NCBI GenBank assembly: GCA_027356675.1
Contig: DAHVXO010000102.1
Coordinates: forward strand, 1-5,152
Length of the DNA stretch: 5,152 nucleotides
From: Symbiobacteriaceae bacterium
GTDB lineage: Bacteria > Bacillota_E > Symbiobacteriia > Symbiobacteriales > Symbiobacteriaceae
Direction of reading: 5' to 3'
Both the position numbers and the translations under genes were made by a program. Numbering within the stretch: the stretch's first letter is position 1; each line of letters starts with the position of its first letter. Of the stretch, positions 1 to 4,270 are shown piece after piece. Under the pieces are notes generated by a model. The model was not told the DNA's origin and did no database searches. It was given only the letters and a program-made list of their open reading frames with translations.

Positions 1-115
1 TTATCCACGTGTTACTCACCCGTCCGCCGCTAGGGGATTGCTCCCCCCGCTCGACTTGCATGTCTTAGGCACGCCGCCAGCGTTCGTCCTGAGCCAGGAT
101 CAAACTCTCCAGTAA
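1..115 (-). rRNA. rrs: 16S ribosomal RNA, 5' end only (partial)
   Basis: The reverse complement gives the universal bacterial 16S start: GAGAGTTTGATCCTGGCTCA, followed by the conserved GACGAACGCTGGCGGCGTGCC, ATGCAAGTCGAGCG and GGACGGGTGAGTAACACGTG blocks. Aligning the GAGTTTG core (E. coli bases 9-15) puts base 1 of the mature RNA near position 115. About 115 of roughly 1,550 bases are present; the rest lies beyond position 1. Hypervariable region V1 is short here (a GGGGGGAGCAATCCCC-type hairpin). The gene is co-directional with everything else in the window and lies downstream of two promoters and a long leader. The mature 5' end is inferred by alignment, since processing sites cannot be read from sequence. 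Confidence 0.98.
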
Positions 116-337
116 AGATCTTCGTCTAACCCCGCTCCCTCCCGGGCTCGGGTTCAACTATCCTCTTACCTTCGCAGCTTGTGGCTCGAAGTTATTGCTG
201 AATCCTCTATGTGATGACTCAGCCCTTTTTAAGCTGTCTTCCTCACCTCAGGCACACTGTTCAGTTTTCAAGGATCGATGCGGGTTTTTCGAGTGTGCGC
301 GGCCGGCTTTTCGGACAGCCCCGCTTCCCGGCCGCAA
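116..337 (-). promoter_or_regulatory. rrn leader (transcribed spacer upstream of 16S)
   Basis: This stretch lies between the expected start of transcription from promoter P2 (about 337) and the 16S 5' end. It has no plausible gene. It holds a boxA-like element (258-275) and an 8-bp hairpin at 197-223 (GCTGAGTC paired with GATTCAGC, one G-U pair, 11-base loop). Just before 16S there is a hairpin at 128-154 closed by AACCC/GGGTT. In rRNA operons such leaders carry antitermination sites and one strand of the RNase III processing stem; the matching strand, downstream of 16S, is outside the window. Confidence 0.75.
258..275 (-). promoter_or_regulatory. boxA-like antitermination element of the rrn leader
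   Basis: On the minus strand this reads ATCCTTGAAAACTGAACA. The CTTGAAAACTGAAC block recurs in leaders and internal spacers of Bacillus and Clostridium rRNA operons, where it corresponds to the boxA signal bound by NusB/S10 that makes RNA polymerase resistant to termination. The position, about 65 bases into the leader and 140 before 16S, fits. The function is inferred from the match; no clear boxB hairpin was identified beside it. Confidence 0.6.
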
Positions 338-343
338 TTTCAG

Positions 344-372
344 ATCTTAGCAGAGGCTCTCGTCTTAGTCAA
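344..372 (-). promoter_or_regulatory. rrn promoter P2 (sigma-A type, extended -10)
   Basis: On the minus strand TTGACT (372-367, 5 of 6 matches to TTGACA) is followed after exactly 17 bases by TAAGAT (349-344, 4 of 6 matches to TATAAT). A TGC sits directly before the -10 box, giving an extended -10 motif. Transcription would start near 337, leaving a leader of about 220 bases before 16S. This is the better of the two rrn promoters. A direct repeat of GCCGG lies just upstream of the -35 box. Confidence 0.7.
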
Positions 373-449
373 GCCGGCAAATCATTCCGGCTCACTATTC
401 GATTGCGCCCTCGCACCGATTTTTTGTACCGCCGTCCAACGGCGACAAG

Positions 450-478
450 ATTTAGTCTACCACGCCCGCGTGAGTCAA
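450..478 (-). promoter_or_regulatory. candidate rrn promoter P1 (upstream, tandem)
   Basis: TTGACT (478-473) is the same -35 hexamer as in P2. It is followed by 17 bases and CTAAAT (455-450), a poor -10 box with 3 of 6 matches; with an 18-base spacer the -10 would read TAAATC. Tandem promoters about 105 bases apart are normal for rrn operons. The predicted transcript would begin inside a tight hairpin, CGCCGT-TGG-ACGGCG (430-444). The call rests mainly on the -35 box and the position. Confidence 0.45.
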
Positions 479-592
479 ACAAGACGGGAATTGTGTCCGC
501 GCCAGGTTATCCTTCCCGGAGACATCCAGACCATGCCAAGATGCCCAGACGACTTGAATTTCGGTCTTCGTCTTGGGTTGGCGGCTCACAAG
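479..592. other. intergenic stretch between the methyltransferase stop and the rrn promoters
   Basis: Together with the leader, the region from 116 to 592 has no believable gene; the open frames seen there lack ribosome binding sites and family features. On the minus strand, right after the methyltransferase stop, lies an imperfect hairpin at 544-577 (CCCaAGACG paired with CGTCTGGG, 17-base loop). It has no following T tract, so it is not a convincing terminator and transcription from the methyltransferase may run on into the rrn region. No further promoter could be supported here. Confidence 0.5.
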
Positions 593-1423
593 CTAGCGCC
601 GCTGGCCGGTAACGGGCATGGGCGGGCGCATTGCCGCAATTTCGATGGCCGACCAGGTGTAGGGAGCGGTCGCCACGGACCGGTTGCCCGCAAGAATGCG
701 GTTGCCCAATTCCACCACACGAGGGCTGGTCAGCGTATCCATCTTGGCATTCCAATTGGGGACAACCAGTGACATAAGAGCCGTCATTCGCTGCGGGTCC
801 ATGGGCGTGCGGTGCGTGGACGGGTTAGCCGCTGCTACATGAAACCCCGCCGCCGCCAGCGTCACCGCTACTTCAAACGGGCTTGGCAGGTTGGGGATTT
901 CAAGGGCATCAGCACGCCCTATGAGGAGTCGAGCGGCAATCACCATGGCCTCAAACCACTCCCAGCCACAAGGCGCCGAGGCGCTCACCAAGAGAAGACG
1001 ACCGCCCGGCTTGAGCACCCGCAGCATTTCCCTGGCGGCCTGTAGGCGGTCGGTGAACCAGTGGAAGGCTGAGCTGCAGATGACCACATCAAAGGTCATG
1101 TCGGGGAAAGGTAGGTGCTCGGCATCCGCGACCAAAAAGCGGGCCGGAAGGCCTAGGCTCGCTGCCTTGGGGATCGCTCGCATAACCATGTTGGGTGCGA
1201 TGTCAACCCCGATCGCCAGGCTTGGCCGGCCCGACTGCTGCAGCGCCTCAAACAGGGCAATTCCCGTGCCGGTGCCCACATCCAGAATTGACGCGCCGGC
1301 CGGCACCGGAAACTGCGATAAGAGCCGCCGCACTCCGGCGACGTAGGAGGGGCCGACCAGCTCGTCGTAGAGAAGCGCTGAGCGATCATACCCCTGCGCC
1401 AGCGTGGCCTTCTGCAACGACAT
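593..1423 (-). CDS. class I SAM-dependent methyltransferase (Methyltransf_11 type), substrate unknown
   Basis: The 276-residue protein has the Rossmann-type methyltransferase fold signature. Motif I, ILDVGTGTG, is at residues 46-54 (binds S-adenosylmethionine). The acidic residue ending strand 2 is D74 in GVDIAP. DAEHLPFPDMTFD at 100-112 covers the adenine-contacting and motif IV region, and MLRVLKPGGRLLL at 133-145 is the usual strand-5 approach. The N-terminus (YDRSALLYDELV) resembles UbiE/SmtA-like enzymes, but nothing identifies the acceptor. The C-terminal 120 residues are less characteristic. The ATG at 1423 is chosen because GAGGTGG lies 6 bases before it. No signal peptide or membrane segment is visible, so it is probably cytosolic. 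The gene starts about 97 bases after the tRNA terminator; no strong promoter was seen in that gap. It could act on a small molecule or on RNA; its place beside tRNA and rRNA genes is suggestive only. Confidence 0.9.
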   Translation of the reverse strand: MSLQKATLAQGYDRSALLYDELVGPSYVAGVRRLLSQFPVPAGASILDVGTGTGIALFEALQQSGRPSLAIGVDIAPNMVMRAIPKAASLGLPARFLVADAEHLPFPDMTFDVVICSSAFHWFTDRLQAAREMLRVLKPGGRLLLVSASAPCGWEWFEAMVIAARLLIGRADALEIPNLPSPFEVAVTLAAAGFHVAAANPSTHRTPMDPQRMTALMSLVVPNWNAKMDTLTSPRVVELGNRILAGNRSVATAPYTWSAIEIAAMRPPMPVTGQRR

Positions 1424-1519
1424 CCAAAACCACCTCGGCCTAGTTTATGGCGGCCGTGGCTTATGTGACCTTCCCATGCACACAGGCTCAGAAGAAATGC
1501 CGTGTTAGGCGCTGGTGCC

Positions 1520-1549
1520 AAATAAAGAACCGCACCATCACTGGCGCGG
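1520..1549 (-). terminator. intrinsic terminator of the tRNA-Gln/tRNA-Glu unit
   Basis: On the minus strand CCGCGCCA and TGGTGCGG form an 8-bp stem (one G-U pair) closed by a GTGA tetraloop of the GNRA class (1549-1530). It is followed by the T-rich run TTCTTTATTTG (1529-1519). It starts 8 bases after the CCA end of tRNA-Glu, as expected for a tRNA operon terminator, and separates the tRNAs from the methyltransferase gene. Confidence 0.8.
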
Positions 1550-1557
1550 CATTCATT

Positions 1558-1633
1558 TGGTAGCCCTAAGGGGATTCGAACCCCTGTCACCGCCGTGAGA
1601 GGGCGGCGTCCTAGGCCACTAGACGATAGGGCC
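1558..1633 (-). tRNA. tRNA-Glu (anticodon CTC)
   Basis: The reverse complement folds as a full cloverleaf of 76 bases including an encoded CCA. The acceptor stem is GGCCCTA paired with TAGGGCT, and the D stem is GTC/GAC. The anticodon stem CCGCC/GGCGG encloses loop CTCTCAC (anticodon CTC), and the T arm is AGGGG-TTCGAAT-CCCCT. The discriminator is A73. The first acceptor pair is a G1-U72 wobble. It reads GAG codons only; a TTC isoacceptor must exist elsewhere. It lies 18 bases after tRNA-Gln and shares its promoter and terminator. Confidence 0.97.
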
Positions 1634-1651
1634 AAACATTATCGAAGAAAT

Positions 1652-1725
1652 TGGCTGGGGATCCTGGATTCGAACCAGGACTAGATGATCCAGAGTCATC
1701 CGGGCTACCGTTACCCCAATCCCCA
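1652..1725 (-). tRNA. tRNA-Gln (anticodon CTG)
   Basis: The reverse complement gives a 74-base tRNA with encoded CCA. The acceptor stem is TGGGGAT paired with ATCCCCA, and the D stem is GGG/CCC. The anticodon stem GATGA/TCATC encloses loop CTCTGGA (anticodon CTG), and the T arm is CCTGG-TTCGAAT-CCAGG. The discriminator is G73. The U1-A72 first pair and G73 are typical of bacterial tRNA-Gln; U1-A72 is also the feature the amidotransferase GatCAB is known to use to tell tRNA-Gln from tRNA-Glu. It reads CAG only, so a TTG isoacceptor is expected elsewhere. It is the first gene of a two-tRNA unit. Confidence 0.97.
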
Positions 1726-1747
1726 ACACATCGGTCAAGCAAAGACG

Positions 1748-1776
1748 ATTATAACAGAGCACCCTAACTCACGCAA
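1748..1776 (-). promoter_or_regulatory. promoter of the tRNA-Gln/tRNA-Glu unit
   Basis: A perfect TATAAT (1753-1748) lies 17 bases after TTGCGT (1776-1771, 3 of 6 matches to TTGACA). Transcription would start near 1741, giving a short leader of about 16 bases before tRNA-Gln. The -35 box lies inside the 3' arm of a palindrome (1772-1787). The tRNAs can therefore be transcribed without gltX, although read-through from gltX is also possible because no good terminator follows it. Confidence 0.75.
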
Positions 1777-1823
1777 GCGCCCTTGCGCAGCAAAATCCGG
1801 ACAACCCCGTGCAGACCGGCACT

Positions 1824-3269
1824 CTACAGTACCGCGTCCAAACGCTTCAGAACCTCATCCCGGCCAAGCAAGGCCATCGTTTCAAAGAGCGGTGGACTGA
1901 CCGTTCGCCCGGTTACGGCGACACGCACCGGCTGAAACACGGCTTTCGGTTTCAAGCCGAGCTCTTCAACCAGTCTTCGGCTTGCTGCTTCTGCGTGCTC
2001 GGCATCGAACTCGGGAATCTCAGCCAAAAGCTCCCTCACCTGCCGCAGCCAGACTCGGCTGTCCGCTGTCAGCAGCTTGGCCGCATCGGGGGCGATAACG
2101 ATCTGGTCTTGGAAAAAGAAGTCCGTCATTCCCGGGATTTCAGCCAACGTCTTGATTCGCTCCTGGACCGTGCTCATGATCTTGATCAGACGGTTCCACT
2201 GCTCCGGTGAGGAGTCGTCCCGAGCCAAGGCGCCTTTCTGAAGGAACGGCAGCGACCGCCGGGCCAACTCTTCAAGGGAGAGATTGCGGATGTAGTGACC
2301 GTTCATCCAGTCAAGCTTGTCCGGGTCGAATACGGAGGGAGCTTTGGTGACGCGATCCAAGTGAAACTGCTCAACCATTTCTTGCTTGGTCAGAAACTCA
2401 CGCCCATCCTCAGGCGTCCAGCCCAAGAGAGCCATGAAGTTGAGCAGCGCCTCGGGCAGATAGCCGCGATCGCGGTAGTCCCCAACAAACGCGTCGCCGT
2501 TGCGCTTCGACAGCTTGGCGCGATCCTTCCCCAGAATGTGGCCGATGTGGCCAAGGCGCGGTGGTTCCAGGCCAAGAGCCTGGTAAATCAAAAGCTGTTG
2601 CGGGCTGTTGGAGATGTGGCCTTCACCGCGAATGACATGGGTGATCTTCATAGTTACGTCGTCGATAACCACCGCAAAGTTGTAGATGGGGATACCGTTC
2701 GACCTGACGATGATGAAGTCGCCGATACTGTCCGTCGGCGTCTCGATGGGGCCGCGGACAAGGTCGTCGAAGACCACCCGCTCGCCGTCGGGCACGCGGA
2801 AACGAATCACAGGCTTGCGGCCCTCGGCCTCGCGTTGGCGTCGCTCTGCATCCGTCAGGTTGCGGCACTTGCGGCTATATTGATAGACTGCGCCCTTCGC
2901 CTGTGCCTCTTTGCGCTCCGCCTCCAGCTCTTCGGGACTGCAGTAGCAGTAGTAGGCGTGACCGCTGTCCAGAAGGCGCTGCGCGTAATCACCGTACATG
3001 TGCAGGCGCTCCATCTGGCGGTAGGGGCCATAGTTTCCGCCCACGTCGGGACCCTCGTCCCAGTCCAGGCCCAGCCAGCGCATCTCCTGGTAGATGACCT
3101 CTTCCCATTCCGGCCGGCTCCGTTCCTGGTCCGTGTCTTCGAAGCGGAGAACGAAGGTGCCGCCCTGACTGCGCGCAAACAGCCAGTTGAACAGGCCCGT
3201 GTGGAGGTTGCCCACATGGATGGGGCCTGTGGGACTGGGGGCAAGCCGGACGCGAATAGGGGATGCCAT
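1824..3269 (-). CDS. gltX: glutamyl-tRNA synthetase (GluRS), possibly non-discriminating
   Basis: Attaches glutamate to tRNA in the cytosol. The 481 residues are the usual length for bacterial GluRS. The class I HIGH signature appears as PSPTGPIHVG at 11-20 (HVGN variant), FEDTD is at 43-47, and the KMSKS loop is KLSKR at 252-256. C108, C110 and C135 keep the C-x-C-x24-C spacing of the zinc-binding insert; Y131 could be the fourth ligand, since residue 137 is Asn. The C-terminal helical anticodon-binding half (about 310-481) is complete. I chose the ATG at 3269 because GGAG lies 9 bases before it and the protein then begins MASPIRVRLAPSPTG, as in the family. A TTG at 3305 would add 12 residues but falls in the T tract of the upstream hairpin. 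tRNA-Gln and tRNA-Glu follow 98 bases downstream. Bacillota mostly lack GlnRS and use GluRS plus GatCAB for tRNA-Gln; neither glnS nor gatCAB is in the window, so dual specificity is an inference. Confidence 0.96.
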   Translation of the reverse strand: MASPIRVRLAPSPTGPIHVGNLHTGLFNWLFARSQGGTFVLRFEDTDQERSRPEWEEVIYQEMRWLGLDWDEGPDVGGNYGPYRQMERLHMYGDYAQRLLDSGHAYYCYCSPEELEAERKEAQAKGAVYQYSRKCRNLTDAERRQREAEGRKPVIRFRVPDGERVVFDDLVRGPIETPTDSIGDFIIVRSNGIPIYNFAVVIDDVTMKITHVIRGEGHISNSPQQLLIYQALGLEPPRLGHIGHILGKDRAKLSKRNGDAFVGDYRDRGYLPEALLNFMALLGWTPEDGREFLTKQEMVEQFHLDRVTKAPSVFDPDKLDWMNGHYIRNLSLEELARRSLPFLQKGALARDDSSPEQWNRLIKIMSTVQERIKTLAEIPGMTDFFFQDQIVIAPDAAKLLTADSRVWLRQVRELLAEIPEFDAEHAEAASRRLVEELGLKPKAVFQPVRVAVTGRTVSPPLFETMALLGRDEVLKRLDAVL

Positions 3270-3296
3270 CTGGACCAACTCCGTCTCGTTTGTTGA

Positions 3297-3335
3297 CAAA
3301 AACAAAAGGCCCTCACCCCAAAGGGGCGAGAGGCC
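3297..3335 (-). terminator. terminator hairpin in the gltX leader, possible attenuator
   Basis: On the minus strand GGCCTCTCGCCCC and GGGGTGAGGGCC form a 12-bp stem with one bulged T, one G-U pair and a TTT loop (3335-3308). It is followed by TTTTGTTTTTG (3307-3297). This is a strong factor-independent terminator. It lies downstream of a good promoter (3391-3418) and 28 bases before the gltX ATG, so transcripts from that promoter must pass it. An earlier leader segment, AAAGGCCCT (3374-3366), is perfectly complementary to AGGGCCTTT (3313-3305) in the terminator's 3' arm and T tract, which could form an antiterminator. Alternatively it simply ends transcripts coming from bofA. Confidence 0.75.
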
Positions 3336-3390
3336 ACTCCCACAGGGCGGTGCTTGCTCCTCGTCAGGGCCTTTGCACGTATCGACAACT

Positions 3391-3418
3391 ATTATAACGT
3401 AATCGGCCGGGCTTGCAA
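3391..3418 (-). promoter_or_regulatory. gltX promoter
   Basis: A perfect TATAAT (3396-3391) lies 16 bases after TTGCAA (3418-3413, 4 of 6 matches to TTGACA). The expected start is near 3384, giving a gltX leader of about 115 bases that contains the terminator hairpin. A 15-base palindrome (3430-3444) lies just upstream of the -35 box and could be a protein binding site. Confidence 0.75.
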
Positions 3419-3429
3419 GGCGACCCGGC

Positions 3430-3478
3430 GGAACGTGTCGTTCCTTGGAGGCTCTTGCCTCGCGACGGCTCTAGCCGT
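3430..3478. repeat. three consecutive short inverted repeats between bofA and the gltX promoter
   Basis: Read on the plus strand: GGAACG-TGT-CGTTCC (3430-3444), GAGGC-TCTT-GCCTC (3448-3461) and ACGGCT-CT-AGCCGT (3465-3478). All three are perfect. The last overlaps the stop codon of bofA. None is followed by a T tract in the minus direction, so a standard intrinsic terminator is not supported. They may fold as a string of small hairpins in the bofA 3' end, or be operator sites in front of gltX. Confidence 0.6.
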
Positions 3479-3737
3479 ATACCCAATACTTGAGGAGAAC
3501 TATCAGCACCAACCCTGGAACCCCCAGTACTCCTACCAGGAGAGCTGTGGTCGGGTTGAGTGGCAGCGTGAAGCCCAAGAAACCGCCGATCCAGTTGAGG
3601 ACCCACAGAGCTGCGCCGCCCAAAAGGCCGTTGATCGCCAGGGTAAGCGTCCACCGCAGAGGCGTATAAAGCACACGAGCCACGGCATAAACCAGAAGCA
3701 GCCCAAAGGCGTAAGCGAGAAGGGTCGTCCACTGCAT
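3471..3737 (-). CDS. bofA: BofA-family sigma-K processing regulator (integral membrane)
   Basis: The 88-residue, very hydrophobic protein matches BofA in length (87 in B. subtilis) and signature: N48-W-I-G-G-F-L-G, then P59-L-N61-P-T-T64, then GVLGVPGLVLIVLLK at 69-83. From memory of B. subtilis work, N48, N61 and T64 of BofA are needed to inhibit the intramembrane protease SpoIVFB; all three appear here at the same numbers. BofA with SpoIVFA holds SpoIVFB inactive in the mother-cell-derived outer forespore membrane until the forespore signals, delaying release of sigma-K. Hydrophobic segments lie at about 4-22, 32-50 and 63-86. The ATG at 3737 follows GGGGGTGGG at 4 bases. The gene follows the yaaL-like gene after 50 bases, the B. 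subtilis order. Its presence implies an endospore former. Confidence 0.93.
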   Translation of the reverse strand: MQWTTLLAYAFGLLLVYAVARVLYTPLRWTLTLAINGLLGGAALWVLNWIGGFLGFTLPLNPTTALLVGVLGVPGLVLIVLLKYWVYG

Positions 3738-3744
3738 AGGCCCA

Positions 3745-3776
3745 CCCCCGTAGTCGTCACGCTATGTATACGGGGG
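3745..3776 (-). promoter_or_regulatory. hairpin overlapping the bofA ribosome binding site
   Basis: On the minus strand CCCCCGTA (3776-3769) and TACGGGGG (3752-3745) form a perfect 8-bp stem around a 16-base loop. The 3' arm contains most of the GGGGGTGG stretch that serves as the bofA Shine-Dalgarno sequence. Folding would hide it and lower bofA translation. Whether it folds in vivo, and whether anything opens it, cannot be told from sequence. Confidence 0.5.
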
Positions 3777-3787
3777 GACCGCGGGGC

Positions 3788-4075
3788 TTATGCTTGCGAC
3801 GTGGTACCGAAGCCAGGTGCGTTGCTGCGGGCTTTACGCAGCAGATACATATACTTAGTTTCCGCCGCCTCGACCAGGTAGATAGCATGGTCAACCAGAT
3901 CGGGATCCGACACACTCTCGAAGTAGGACTTGGCGGCCAGCCAGTCCTGCCGCGCTTGCTCCACAAGCTCCATGAAGCTGGGGTTGGCCGAAGCCGGTAC
4001 CGGCGCCAAACCGAGGTCGTCGGCAACGAGCCGTTGCGGCCATACAGTCAAAGCCTTGAGGAAAGCTTCCTTCAC
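3788..4075 (-). CDS. yaaL: YaaL-like DUF2508 protein, function unknown
   Basis: The C-terminal 60 residues carry the DUF2508 pattern: LVEQARQDWLAAKSYFESV at about 37-55, DPDLVDHAIYLVEAAE at 57-72 and KYMYLLRKAR at 74-83. The whole looks like a small helical, soluble protein without signal peptide. In B. subtilis yaaL sits in the same place, between recR and bofA; its role is not known to me. The start is uncertain. I prefer the GTG at 4075 (95 residues, close to the family's size), which has GGGTGG 5 bases upstream. An ATG at 4126 would give 112 residues but has a weak site. An ATG at 4234 would give 148 residues, lacks a ribosome binding site and would read through the recR terminator hairpin, so I reject it. 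The family call is firm, the 5' end is not. Confidence 0.8.
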   Translation of the reverse strand: MKEAFLKALTVWPQRLVADDLGLAPVPASANPSFMELVEQARQDWLAAKSYFESVSDPDLVDHAIYLVEAAETKYMYLLRKARSNAPGFGTTSQA

Positions 4076-4167
4076 AAGAACCACCCGTTCGTCGCAGAAA
4101 CTTACAGGGAAAGGTATGCCCTGCATCGTGTCTCGTAGTATCGCCAAAAATTGGCGCTGCCTATACC

Positions 4168-4206
4168 TCAAACAAGAAGACCGGCCTTCTCGCGGGAAGG
4201 CCGGTC
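4168..4206 (-). terminator. terminator-like hairpin downstream of recR
   Basis: GACCGGCCTTC (4206-4196 on the minus strand) and GAAGGCCGGTC (4189-4179) form a perfect 11-bp stem around a 6-base loop. It is followed by TTCTTGTTTG (4178-4169), a moderately T-rich tail. It lies 64 bases after the recR stop, so it probably ends the ybaB-recR transcript, fully or in part, before yaaL-bofA. The tail is not a pure T run, so some read-through is likely. Confidence 0.7.
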
Positions 4207-4270
4207 GAGCTTGTCTTTCTTTGGTTTTCTTCATCGCAGCTTAAAAGGGCGGTTCAAGAAGCGGATTGCC

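Noticed and set aside
211..772. Plus-strand open frames of 133 and 164 residues over the rrn leader and methyltransferase end
   Set aside because: They overlap the rrn promoters, leader and a clear minus-strand gene, have no good ribosome binding sites and look like random composition.
1424..1519. Promoter for the methyltransferase gene (CATAAG or CATAAA as -10)
   Set aside because: No acceptable -35 hexamer lies 16-18 bases upstream of either.
1153..1635. 160-residue minus-strand open frame running from tRNA-Glu into the methyltransferase
   Set aside because: It overlaps a tRNA, a terminator and a real gene in another frame. Its first residues (LGRRPLTAVTGVRIPLG) are simply a translated tRNA-Glu sequence.
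2295..3296. 333-residue open frame on the plus strand opposite gltX
   Set aside because: It is the mirror of a G+C-rich gene with strong codon bias. It shows no family motifs and gltX on the other strand is certain.
3270..3305. TTG start at 3305 giving a 493-residue GluRS
   Set aside because: The codon lies in the T tract of the terminator hairpin, and the ATG at 3269 has a GGAG at good distance and gives the family's normal N-terminus.
3305..3420. T-box riboswitch controlling gltX
   Set aside because: Only a GCACCGC fragment resembles the T-box consensus. The AGGGTGG half is missing and the leader is far too short for a Stem I with a specifier loop.
3738..3787. Sigma-E type promoter for bofA (CATAGCGT as -10)
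   Set aside because: The -10 match is weak and no matching -35 element lies at the required distance.
4076..4234. Long 148-residue version of the yaaL-like protein starting at 4234
   Set aside because: No ribosome binding site, the frame crosses a terminator hairpin and a second palindrome, and the extra residues do not resemble DUF2508 proteins.
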